From: Hydnum rufescens UP504
Lineage: Eukaryota > Basidiomycota > Agaricomycetes > Cantharellales > Hydnaceae
Length of the DNA stretch: 64,000 nucleotides
Direction of reading: 5' to 3'
Assembly (NCBI GenBank): GCA_014904985.1
Contig: MU129183.1
Span: 1-64,000, forward strand
Within the stretch, counting starts at the first letter, position 1; the number at the start of each line of letters is the position of its first letter. Position numbers and translations under genes: made by a program. Shown in pieces: positions 23,001-34,200 of the stretch. Below the pieces are notes generated by a model. That model had not been told where the DNA came from. It made no database searches and saw only the letters and a program-made list of their open reading frames with translations.

Positions 23001-24862
23001 CCTCAAATGGTGGCCGGGTGTGGCCTACAAAAAGTGGGAGTGATTGGAGCTCTGGAAGTGCCCCAATTGGAGGGAGTATGTCAGTGAAACTTGAAAATAT
23101 TATGGAAACTCTCACACTGGAGTCATGAATCTGAAATTTTGGGAATGTTATGAATGTATTTGGATGACCTAAGGGTGAATTTTCAGGGCCATTGCATGGA
23201 TGGAAGGCTCTGGGGAGGAAATTATTATTTAGGGGGGAGTGCTGTGGAATAGTGCCTAGATGGAGTCCAATCAGGCTGATATTTGGTATGTATACTCCCC
23301 ATATATGTATTAAGCTATTGGCATTATATTAGAGCAACCTCTGCTCTACATCTTATATAATTGACTTTTGATCTTCCTCCCCCTCCCCCTGAATTTCAAC
23401 CACTTCCACACATCCAATGTATTTCATTTTTGGATATAGTCAGTGTTATAACATTCTAAGCCTATTCCACTTAGTTTGGTCCTAATGTGGAGTGTTCTAC
23501 ATTTATGGTAGGCTTTTGTTCCCTTTTTGCCTGAAAAGGGAGTTCAATGCCTAGAAGTAAACAAAATAAGCTGATTCTTGGCACATATTCCATGTAAAAT
23601 TTCAAGTCCATATCTTGTCTGTAGGGGGAGTAAATCAATTTTCAAGGTTGAAACCTATTTGCCTCATATCTCTGTACCCACTGCATGGATTGGGCTGAAA
23701 ATTGAATATGTTCTTTATCTGAGCAGTGTCTAATCACATGCTAAGTTTCAGAATAGTCTGCTCATTGGGTATTTTTTGGCAATTTTCACTGCCTCTGGTA
23801 TCCATTGTCCAGTTCCCTACCTTAAAGTGGGTGGATTGAGATAATTTTTGGCACATAATTATTACATTATATTATCATACTCTGTGAAAATTTTCAAGTT
23901 CCCAGGTATTCTGTAAGGGGAGGAAATTAATTTTCAGTGTCCAAACTTGTTTTCCTGATATCTCAATACCTACTGATCGGAATTGGCTGAAATTTTAATA
24001 TGTTCTTTGCCCTAATAGTCCCCAATCATGTGCCATCTCTCCAGGCACTAGCCACTTGCTCTGGGCCTGGTTTCTTCACTCAGCCAGGGTCCTTAGGGGT
24101 ACCTCCACCCATCCCAGGCACCTCCCCCTGGTCCTGGGCCTCCATTGGGCTGGATGGCTAAATATTATTTGGATGTACTTCATCCAATTTCTGCATTTAG
24201 GCTTTTTTTAAAATAAGAAACACTTTATTATGTAACTGGATATCCAAAGTTATTATGGGATATTACCTAATGCACCCTTTCCTTGTCTAGACATGTCTAG
24301 ATGTGTCTAGACATGACTATGGACATGACTAGACATGACTATAGACATGTCTAGACATGCTGAGACATCTCTAGACATGCCTAGACATCTCTAGACATCT
24401 CTAGTAGACAGACATGCACAGGAGCAACTATTGATTTAGACAGCATTAGACTCCATGAGACACCTAATGATGTTGTCCAAGCAGTTGCCTTTGTTGTGAT
24501 TTGGACACTAGTAGACACACATCTGCAATGGTCCCACAATTATTGATCTAGACACCATTAGACATCTCTTAGTACTGCAACCTGAGCAAGTGCCTTTATG
24601 TCAAAATGTTTGATTTAGACACCATTAGACACCACCTAATGATGTTACCTGAGCAGGGGCCCTTATGTCAAAAAGTTTGATTTAGACATTACTGTGCACA
24701 CATCCACAAGAGTACCACAAGTGTTGAATTAGACACCATTAGGCACCATCTAATGATCTCACCCTGAGCAGATGCCTTTGTTCTACTTTAGACACTAGTA
24801 GACATGCATCCACAATAGCACCATTATTATTGGATTATTATTGGATCTAGACAACATTAGGC
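20021..24862. mobile_element. giant palindromic fold-back element, arms about 2.7 kb
   Basis: Two arms face each other around 22,761. From the centre outward the sequences mirror each other at high identity as far as 20,369 on the left and 24,862 on the right, where the right arm is truncated. The left arm continues to its terminus GCACCTAATGCACCCTC at 20,021. Zones from terminus to centre: a terminal hairpin (20,047-20,062 with 20,075-20,090, 16 perfect pairs), AGACACCATTAGACACC-type repeats, a TCTAGACATG array (20,820-21,150; shorter at 24,285-24,410), then about 1.6 kb of unique-looking, gene-free sequence. The arms have diverged separately: the right arm lacks about 85 bp near 24,032 and about 22 bp near 23,590 that the left arm and the 59-kb copy keep. 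No reading frame above about 90 residues exists. The autonomous partner is unknown. Confidence 0.85.
20820..21150. repeat. TCTAGACATG decamer array
   Basis: Tandem, partly palindromic 10-mers of the type GTCTAGACAT and variants (GTCTTGGCAT, GTCTAGAGAT, GTCTCAGCAT, GTCTAGACAC) make up a block of about 330 bp, with higher-order 60-bp repeats near 20,850-21,000. The same array is much shorter in the right arm (24,285-24,410) and intermediate in the 59-kb copy (60,720-60,950), so copy number changes between element copies. Confidence 0.85.
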
Positions 24863-25107
24863 AATATGTGTATGTACAAAGACCCAAGTCCACTTAGAGT
24901 CTAAGTCAACTCCTAAATTGAAGTTGGACTTTGGAAATAAGTCTTGTCTCTTGGAAATCTTGCAGAGCCACCCAAAGTCAACTCTAAGTCAAGCAAAGCT
25001 GAGTTGTGGCATCACTATAGTCCATGGAGTGCCATCCCACTTGACCTCTTCAGACCCAGGTGGTTACCAATCAGTATTTGCACTTGGTTTCCATTCAAGT
25101 TCCAGCT
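24863..25107. other. unrelated sequence replacing the end of the right arm
   Basis: This stretch has no counterpart in the other arms. It is rich in AAGTC / GACTT phrases. It separates the truncated right arm from the next terminal fragment. No gene is visible. Confidence 0.35.
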
Positions 25108-25458
25108 GATTACCACCTAATGCACCCTCAAAATAGTACCTCTTAGGTGGTTTGAGTTTGCATCTGCAAACCACCTAAGAGGTGTTCTGAGTATAGGCAT
25201 GTCTAAGACATGCCTGAGGGGTATTTTTGGGGAATTTTTTTTCTAAGTTCACTATATAGACATGTCTAAAATAGCCCACCACAGGTGCCACCTGGGAGGG
25301 TTTGTTCACTGGCTGGAGAGTGTTACAGGTCTAATTTAGGCATGTCTAATAAGATATTTTCTGGAGCCTTAGAGGTGTCTATCATCCTTACTGTGTGTCT
25401 ACTGGTGTCTAAATCAACATTTTGAGCCCAAGACCTCTGGTGGCAGTACTAATAGGGG
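25108..25458. repeat. terminal fragment of the large fold-back family
   Basis: A direct repeat of 20,024-20,362: terminus CACCTAATGCACCCTC, terminal hairpin (about 25,139-25,183), and the following unique stretch, ending at GGTGGCAGTACTAATAGG. It is nearly identical to the left terminus of the palindrome. Its right border touches the decayed hAT transposase. Confidence 0.75.
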
Positions 25459-25487
25459 GTGTAATGATAATGAAGAGTTGTATTTTC

Positions 25488-27927
25488 CTATTCTTCACCT
25501 AGAGCCCCTAATATATTGTGAAGCACACTTGTGTCATTATCCTTGTCATCCCACATGTCAGCAATTGGAGTCTCCCAGCTATCTGTAAAGTTCAGCCACT
25601 GCTTCTTGAGCATAAGCTTGAGCATTTGTAAGGCTTCCATGAGCTCATATTTGATGCAGCTGTGCCTTTTTGTCATGGTCTCAGAGCTTGACAAGAAGAC
25701 TTGCTCACATGGGATGGATGTGGCTTGAATTGGTAAGTAATCCATTGCCTTAATGAACCAGGTTGGATATATATGCTCATGCTCCTATGGGGACATAATC
25801 TCAATATCAGTATTCATGGTCCAATGTTCAAAAATTGAAACCAAACACAAGAATGGACCTGCTAGAACATAAGTATGGGCTTTGTAGTGGGGGCATGCTT
25901 TGCCAAAATATATGCCAGATATTCATCACCTATGCTCATGGTTTTGCCATCTTCATCATCACCATCAACAAGGCCAAGCATAATGCATGCACTTTCAGAG
26001 AGTGCAGTTGTTGAGCTTGTGGGCAGAGTTGTAGTCAGAGTTTTTTTCCCTATACTTGCTGAGCTAAATAAATAAATATTTAGAGTCAGAGTCAGTACCC
26101 AAGAAACACAGGAGGACTCACCTCCTCTTTGACCCATTCTACTGCCATCTCCTGTTCTATCAGGTCCCAGCTCTGTGTAATGAATGATAACTTGATATTT
26201 GGATTGAGAGCTGCATGAATCTCATCAATATAAGATGAAGAAAAATATGAATGAAAGACAGTGCACCCATTGTGACCATGTATGCATAAGTCTTGCTGCC
26301 CTTCTCATGGTATTTGTTCAGCCACTCCAGACCCTCAAATACATACTCCAAAATGTCCTTATTCACTATTTCATGGTCCTGCCACCAATTATGAAGGGAC
26401 TGGAAAGCCAGTAATGCACCACTGAGGATTGGTGTGGCCTTGCCAGACATCAACTGCTGGACTGAGTGTGGATACTACAAGTTTTACACATCAGGCACTG
26501 AAAATGAGATGGTTTAAGGCTTACTGCTAAGATCTTGCATATTTTCTCTGCCATTTTCCACTTGGCACTTGTTGGGTTCTTGGTTTGGGGATCACAATAT
26601 TTGCATCATTGAAATATTGCAGTCAATGCCTGAGATGAAAATCAGTGAGATAGCATATGATGAACTCCTCTCTTTGAACTTACTGGTCATGCTGGTATCA
26701 CTCTGTGCAACCTCCCATATTGTGAATCCCATCTCATATCAACATATTGAAGCAATTCAAGTTCAGGCACATGTGGAATAAATTCACCCTCCTCATTGCC
26801 TTTTTTGATGGTTTCTTGGAAAGCTATGTGATGGTCATTGGATGTTCTCATGGCATGGACAAGTGTGCACAGACAGCCCAAAATATTACCCTCAGGAGCT
26901 TTCTTCAGGTGTGCCAGCACATGCTGAATGTGATGGAGTAGGCAGTTATCAGCTACAGCATATTAGTGTCACATGCCCTCTTATGGCTGCAGCCTCTACC
27001 CCTCCCTGCTCTTCTGGCCCATTATAGGGCCACTCCCTTTTATTATATATAGCATAGGTACTACATGGAGTTCCCCCACTGGTTTGTACCTCTGCACAGT
27101 GTTCTATAAGCATGAGGTTCTTCATTCCAAAAGAATGGAGATATTGATTATATGGGCAAAACATCTGACAGGAGGATATTTTGCTTGTTAGCACAATAGA
27201 TGGGTGAAGAAAATAAAATCTATTGACTGAATCCTGTTGTCCTCAGTGGAGAATTGAATACTCTCCACTTTTAAGATTTTTTTGAACTCTGCCATAAACA
27301 TGTTGTTGTTACTGGCATTGAAGTATGGGCAAAGTCAGCTATCTGACCATATATCCACTGTGAATGAAATTTTCCCAAGGGAACCCTATATCAAGAAAGT
27401 CTAGTAATGAGCACACTTGAGAACTCTGATATGACTTACTGCAAGATCTTTTCTCAGCCTATTAAATTCTTCAAGCCATTTCTTAAAAATCACACTGCTA
27501 TACACCTCAGTATGTCCCTGTCAGCCAGATCCTCATTCATATAAAGTAAAAGGGTGCAGAACCCTGGACACTCAATCACATTTAGAGACTAGGGGAATGG
27601 TTTGAACTCAGCCTTGTTAGGGAAGTTCCAACTACACACCTGATCATCTGCAGTGATCCAACTAATGAGCCAACCAACAAATCCATCCTTGGTGAACACC
27701 TCTTTCATGATTTGGGAATTCATATGAGCCTTTTCTTGTTCATGAGTCTTCCAAATCAATTCAATTGAAATTTCCCAATTGTGCATTCTACATGCTTCAC
27801 AATATTCTTCTGTATGATAGGCTTCTAAATGCTTCTGGAGTGTTGTCATACTTGAATTCCCATATACCCAGGTACATCCATCATCAGGTTTCTTTGCATT
27901 TGACTCCTCATAGAGTGTCCTGTGCAT
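25488..27927 (-). pseudogene. decayed hAT-family transposase
   Basis: The N-terminal block (27,927-27,589) contains a BED-type zinc-finger remnant with C..KHLEAYH. The middle blocks (27,194-26,687) include VDMRWDSQYGRLHR, resembling the hAT core segment that precedes the catalytic region. The 26,453-26,160 block has the KATPILSGALLAFQSLHNWW region. The C-terminal block (25,745-25,488) has DYLPIQATSIPCEQVFLSSS and LMEALQMLKLMLKKQWLNF, the hAT dimerisation domain. Frame changes separate the blocks, so no functional protein is made. Terminal inverted repeats and an 8-bp target duplication were not found; the left border is overwritten by fold-back sequence and the right border by a solo LTR. Confidence 0.8.
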
Positions 27928-27952
27928 TGTTTACTATCATATTTCCTCCTGG

Positions 27953-28434
27953 TGTTAAGGGTTGTTTGTAGTACAAGGAAGCAATTATGTAATTGGGTTA
28001 AGTATGAAGGATAGCCCTTAGTACAATTGATGAGAGTTCATGGTGTGACAATTATGTAAGTCACAAAAGACAAGTACATGAGAGGAGTGGAGTGGGAAGA
28101 CTAATTCTCAATGAGACTTATATGAGAGATTTGATCAGGAGTTCACAAGAGACAAGAGGCTTCACAAGGATGAGAGTTCAATAAAATACAATATATTCTC
28201 AATCTTCTGAGGAGCAAGTACAAGAGGAGCTACTTATATATTGAGAGATTAAGGAGGGATTGGTAAAGCAATTATTAAGACTGAAGAGATGATTAAAGGA
28301 GGGATGCAAGAGGTAAGTGGGAAGGTGAAGATTAATAAGGAAAGGGCTTAGAAATGGTAAGTAATGAGTGATGATCATGTGATCATGGGATAGTTACAGT
28401 TAACCTCACAAGGTTGTGAGTATGACTCATAACA
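27953..28434 (+). mobile_element. 482-bp solo LTR with 5-bp target duplication CCTGG
   Basis: Starts TGTTAAGGGTTG and ends GACTCATAACA, flanked by CCTGG on both sides (27,948-27,952 and 28,435-28,439). No internal retrotransposon sequence is attached, so this is a solo LTR left by recombination. A TATA-like TTATATATTGAG lies at about 28,232. It belongs to the same family as the LTR at 56,430-56,909. It sits just upstream of the hAT coding region. Confidence 0.88.
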
Positions 28435-28439
28435 CCTGG

Positions 28440-29396
28440 ATCTGAGGCAAAACAATGCATACCTGCAAGATCTCAATACTGCTTCCCCTTGGGCTTCTCC
28501 ATGCTGTGATTTGTATTGCAGAAAGAAGTGGTCAATGTCCAAAGTTTTTTCAGTTCCCTTTAGTGTGAAAGGCTACAGATGTAAATGATATTTCCCTTGA
28601 TGACTAAGCAGGCATGAGTGAGTTCAGTAGACTGGAGAGAGTTGAGGACATTTTGCCCTTGAAACAGATCCAAGCACCAAGAACTCGTCTCAGGGGTTAT
28701 TTGATATTCATTTGACAACTCAACACCAAGTCTCTCCAAGCCAGAGTAATTAAAGTTCATGTTATAATATATCATAAGGGCTAGGGCATTGAGAATTAAG
28801 GTTGTTGGAGTAGGGTACATTGGGAAATACTACTGAAAGTGATATGTATTTGTAAAGAGTCCATGCCACTCCAAAGAGTCTGAATTTGAGGAAGGGATAT
28901 GGTTGAACTGATTGAGAGCTGAGTTTGGGTGGAAGTGCAGAGAATTGGCCAATTGATGGACATCAAACTGCCCATTAGTTGATGCAAAGAGCTTAAGTAA
29001 TCATCTGTCAGAAGAGGAAATGGAGGACATACATTGAATTACAGGGCCAGTTGATATGACACCTCAAGCTTGTACTGAGCAATATGATGGAGTTGAGGCT
29101 GCATATGCAAAGAGCTTAAGTAATCATCTGTCAGAAGAGGAAATGGGGGATGTACATTGAACTATAGGGCCAGTTGATATGACACCTGGGGCTTGTACTG
29201 GGCAATATGGTGGAGTCAAGGCTGTGTACACAAAGAGCTTAAGTAATCATCTGTTGGAAGAGGAAACAGGGGATGTACCAGGCTGGTCAGCCATATAGCC
29301 TTAGCTCAAAAGGAGTACCATTTTGATGTTTTGTCTGGGCCTGAGAGGCTTAAATTGGGTTGATGTCAAATGATGATCAAAAACTGAATTTTGACC
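28440..29396 (-). pseudogene. fragment of a MULE-family element: decayed frame, tandem modules and terminal repeat
   Basis: Minus-strand frames at 28,987-28,560 read as a decayed protein (a Q-L-A-N-S-L-H-F-H segment, then an 86-residue frame) that I do not recognise. Between 28,988 and 29,285 a unit of about 123 bp is repeated nearly three times (CAGTTGATATGACACCT, AAGAGCTTAAGTAATCATCTG). The same unit, same strand, occurs at 52,690-52,990 inside the second MULE. Next to it, 29,285-29,396 resembles the terminal inverted repeat of that MULE (GGTCAGCC, CTCAAAAGGAGTACCATTT). The fragment is therefore an end of a related element, rearranged relative to the 52-kb copy. Confidence 0.5.
28988..29285. 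repeat. 123-bp tandem repeat, nearly three units
   Basis: Units begin at about 28,985, 29,107 and 29,230 and are strongly similar to each other and to the repeats at 52,690-52,990. Differences among units include transitions at positions that are CpG-derived in other copies. Confidence 0.75.
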
Positions 29397-31108
29397 TCGT
29401 ACTGATGGTTTTGACATCAAATTTGACATCAACCATTGTCAATGGCCTCAACTTCAAGGACTTGACAATATTTAGCTCAAGACAAGGGCTATACACATTA
29501 ATGAATAATAATTCTAGTACATTAATCTTCACTATCTATGAGGGTGCTATCTATGAGTGCAATAAAACCAAGGTCCTCTACTTCACAATCCTCCTCTAGT
29601 TCTCCATCATCATCATCATCAGATGATACCACACTACTCAACCCATCATCCTTATGCCCCCTTGATGATATGCCTGAAACTCGACTGAGATGGTGATGTT
29701 CTAGAGGTATTGGAGGGTGGATATCATCCCAGCATGGGGTAGTTGACATAGAATTAATGAGAGAAAGATCTTTTCTCCAAGTCACCAACCAGTCGTACAG
29801 TTGATGCAGTTGAACAAGGGCAAAGAATGAGACATCATCATTTTGTGTGAAGTCGACCAGTCTCTCCACTGCAGTATACTCTTTAGAGAACCATGTCCAA
29901 AGATTACTGTGTTCCACCTTGCACCGTTCCAACTCCTCTTTACAGTTGATGATCTCCTGCACAGTACATATCCCTTGCTTGATCAAAGCATCTGCCAACC
30001 ATGGAGGAAGGACACCATCAGGGAAGTCAGCGACATCACCCCTTGTATCTTCCCATATATCCTGATCAACATCCAGTCTGTACAACCCTTCCTTCAAAGG
30101 CATTGGTGGAATATAAGCATCCCTTGAGATACTTTTTGATCTCCTTCTATATTCAACCATTTCCACCAATGTCACATTGTACTTCTTCATAGTGCCTTCA
30201 ATCCCAGAGGAGTGGTGCTTCACAGCCTTTTCTACATGTGCCTTCATCTTCTAGTCCAGTATGCGAGTGGAATGGGTGCAATACAGAGTTGCAAGCTCAA
30301 ATTTTGCTCCCTTAACTTTGGAGGAGTTGTTCCCTAAGAACACGAAGGTTGAGCTGAAGAGTAATCCATTATCCTTCTTCAGCTTTGACAACTTCTGGGC
30401 AGCAACCTGATCCTGGAGTTTCAGCTCCTCAACCTTCTTTTGTATGTTGTTTTCAAGGCACACTACTGAGGCCTTGGTTGATTTAACCTTTTCCTGCCAT
30501 TCCATAAGCACAGCTTCACTTGCACTGTCCTCTCCAACCATATCATTGCCTCCTTTATTAAGTCTTGCAAGTTCTCCTGCTGGGCATCTAATGTGGACTG
30601 CAGTGAAGGATATGATCAATGCATGGGCACCCTGGTCTGGGACTGCCGGATATTGGCTGACTGTGATAAAGCTGCTGCTCCTTGAATTGTTGGAGGAGAT
30701 ACTCAATAGACTGAAGACCAAGTTTCTCTTGGGCTTCATCCAAACGACGTTGGGCATGATCAGTGTGATCCCTCAGCCACTTTCCAAAACCCTCTCGTTT
30801 CCCCTCATCAATGTGTCCACTTGTAAGTCAGAAGGATAGTCGACGGTGAACTGTCACCCGAAGCCAGGGATAAGTCGCCATAACTCACTCCAAAACCGCT
30901 CACCCCTTCTCCATCTGAAAGACCCCAGATCTCATTCTTTCGAGGGTGGTACCATAGTTGAACAGGTCCACTGGTGCCCATATGCATGGAAAATCGATAC
31001 ACCCACTCAAACGCCCCAACCACTCTGGCAGAAGTCCATTTCTTGAGCACTTGGTCTATTTGGCAGCCAATATCATAAAACGGCACCAATTCCTCCAACG
31101 ATCCTCGT
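29397..31108 (-). pseudogene. KDZ transposase, C-terminal part (overlapping partial copy)
   Basis: The C-terminal 241 residues are open from 30,247 to 29,522 and include PDGVLPPWLADALIKQGI and KEELERCKVEHSNLWTWF, typical of the end of KDZ transposases, followed by an Asp/Glu-rich tail. Upstream blocks at 30,757-30,251 and 31,140-30,808 carry the coiled-coil region and the core PFYDIGCQIDQVLKKW and LSDGEG motifs but are broken by many frame changes. The segment is almost the same as 31,109-32,800, with differences that are mostly one-base insertions or deletions. The junction is at about 31,108 in the sequence CCTCGTACTGATGG. I regard it as a probable unmerged assembly overlap rather than a second gene. 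Confidence 0.7.
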
Positions 31109-31219
31109 ACTGATGGTTTTGACATCAAATTTGACATCAACCATTGTCAATGGCCTCAACTTCAAGGACTTGACAATATTTAGCTCAAGACAAGGGCTAT
31201 ACATTAATGAATAATAATT

Positions 31220-34200
31220 CTAGTACATTAATCTTCACTATCTATGAGGGTGCTATCTATGAGTGCAATAAAACCAAGGTCCTCTACTTCACAATTCCTC
31301 CTCTAGTTCTCCATCATCATCATCATCAGATGATACCACACTACTCAACCCATCATCCTTATGCCCCCTTGATGATATGCCTGAAACTCGACTGAGATGG
31401 TGATGTTAGAGGTATTGGAGGGTGGATATCATCCCAGCATGGGGTAGTTGACATAGAATTAATGAGAGAAAGATCTTTTCTCCAAGTCACCAACCAGTCG
31501 TACAGTTGATGCAGTTGAACAAGGGCAAAGAATGAGACCATCATCTTTTGTGTGAAGTCGACCAGTCTCTCCACTGCAGTATACTCTTTAGAGAACCATG
31601 TCCAAAGATTACTGTGTTCCACCTTGCACCGTTCCAACTCCTCTTTACAGTTGATGATCTCCTGCACAGTACATATCCTTGCTTGATCAAAGCATCTGCC
31701 AACCATGGAGGAAGGACACCATCAGGGAAGTCAGCGACATCACCCCTTGTATCTTCCCATATATCCTGATCAACATCAGTCTGTACAACCCTTCCTTCAA
31801 AGGCATTGGTGGAATATAAGCATCCCTTGAGATACTTTTTGATCTCCTTCTATATTCAACCATTTCCACCAATGTCACATTGTACTTCTTCATAGTGCCT
31901 TCAATCCCAGAGGAGTGGTGCTTCACAGCCTTTTCTACATGTGCCTTCATCTTCTAGTCCAGTATGCGAGTGGAATGGGTGCAATACAGAGTTCAAGCTC
32001 AATTTTGTCCCTTAACTTTTGGAGGGTGTTCCTAAGAAAGGTTGAGCTGAAGATATATCCATTATCCTTCTTCAGCTTTGACAACTTCTGGGCAGCAACC
32101 TGATCCTGGAGTTTCAGCTCCTCAACCTTCTTTTTGTATGTTGTTTTCAAGGCACACTACTGAGGCCTTGGTTGATTTAACCTTTTCCTGCCATTCCATA
32201 AGCACAGCTTCACTTGCACTGTCCTCTCCAACCATATCATTGCCCTCCTTTATTAAGTCTTGCAAGTTCTCCTGCTGGGCATCTAATGTGGACTGCAGTG
32301 AAAGGATATGATCAATGGCATGGGCACCCTGGGTCTGGGACTGCCGGGATATTGGCTGACTGTGATAAAGCTGCTGCTCCTTGAATTGTTGGAGGAGATA
32401 CTCAATAGACTGAAGACCAAGTTTCTCTTGGGCTTCATCCAAACGACGTTGGGCATGATCAGTGTGATCCCTCAGCCACTTTCCAAAACCCTCGTTTCCC
32501 TCATCAATGTGTTCCACTTGTAAGTCCAGAAGGAATAGTCGACGGTGATAGCCTGTCACCCGAAGCCCAGGGATAAGTCGCCATAACTCACTCCAAAACC
32601 GCTCACACCCTTCTCCATCTGAAAGACCCCAGATCTCATTCTTTCGAGGGTGGTACCATAGTTGACAGGTCCACTGGTGCCCATATGCATGGAAAATCGA
32701 TACACCCCACTCCAAACGCCCCAACCACTCTGGCAGAAAGTCCCATTTCTTGAGCAATTGGTCTATTTGGCAGCCAATATCATATAAGGCACCAATTCTC
32801 CAACGATGGGCAGATGCTTGATAAGGGCATCAAGAAGGGCAAACACATAAAATTGTTTCTCCCCAGCAGTCCACATGTTGGCCAGAAATATGGGAATATC
32901 ATGTTGGCAGAGCATGGCAAGGACACCAGTGTCACTGAAGTATTGAGTTGATGCCTTTATTCGATCTCCATTGGCAGCAATGAAAGATTCACCACAGGCA
33001 CGGTATGTAGAATTCGGCATGTTTAGATTCCTTTTGACTTTATCTCCTTCCTCTGCTTGCAGATCTTCTCTTTCCACCGCCTCATGGGCTTTGCACTTCT
33101 GTCCGGCTCTTGGTTCTCCTCTTCCAGGTTGGATACCTCGGACTTTTTGCTCCCATGCCTCTAAGGCCTCCTGTGACAGCTCAATCGTCCTTGGTGATGT
33201 AATGTGTGGGTCCTAGGTTCCAGTCTCTCCTTGATACCCCACACGTCTGTCCAAGTCTCGCTGTCTTTTCAGCTGGAAGTTCGCATCAATGCAGACAATG
33301 GAATCAACCATTAGGCCTCTGATCTCAGCATTGTTACTGCCAAAGCACAGTGGACACCGAGATTGTAGGTAAATGCTAGGACAATCACAAATGGTGACAG
33401 TGTCGACTGTACCCTGCACATCTGAATAATAGCACTCATTAACCGGGGTCTTCACATCAAGCTGGGATGCAGACATTGATATTGGGGAGTGGGGAGAGAC
33501 ATGAGATTGCCCTCGTGAATGATCTACCAACTTCTCAACCTCTGCATCAACGAGCTCAACAAGCTGCTGATAGTGGGCCAGGGCATTTGCAAAACAGCGG
33601 CAAAATGAATCCCCATAGCGAAACAATAACCATGGGTCTTCAAGTACTTGGTAAGAGTTGCCGCCCAGCCTCTTTCATTGGAGCAATGTGACAGAAAAGC
33701 TCTGAGATGAATTCCAGCATATCAAGACTTACAGCCAATGTAGGCCAAACCGGGGCACATGGGAAGAAACCATGTTGGACTAGCTGGACAGGGGCAGATC
33801 TGCATTCACAGACATCCAACACGACATCCTCAATCCATTCCATATGAATGCAGGTCACCTCCAACGTATGGTGCCTGCTGCTGCACTTGCAAATGAACCT
33901 GCCAGACTCATCCAATGAAGAAGAATGGTGCTGCTCCCTCTGAAACTTCATGTAAGGATGAATAAGAGATGGGAGTACGGTATTGTTCCACCAATGTGCC
34001 TGGGCATGTTTGCGACAGGCATGGCATGAGTGTTTATCATCAATGACACTGGCAGTATTGGTCGAGAGAGGGGTAATGTCAGGGTTCGCCCCCAACTCCG
34101 GTCTACTCCGGTCTACTCCGGTCAACTCCGGTCCTCCTCTGCCCACCTCCAGTCCGGTTCTCCACTTATTTCCCTCGCCCAAGTCCACTTTGCTTCCGGC

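Noticed and set aside
20021..24862. Palindrome as a folded long-read artefact
   Set aside because: The arms differ by separate deletions of about 22 and 85 bp, different decamer array lengths and truncation of one terminus, which a folded read of one strand would not produce.
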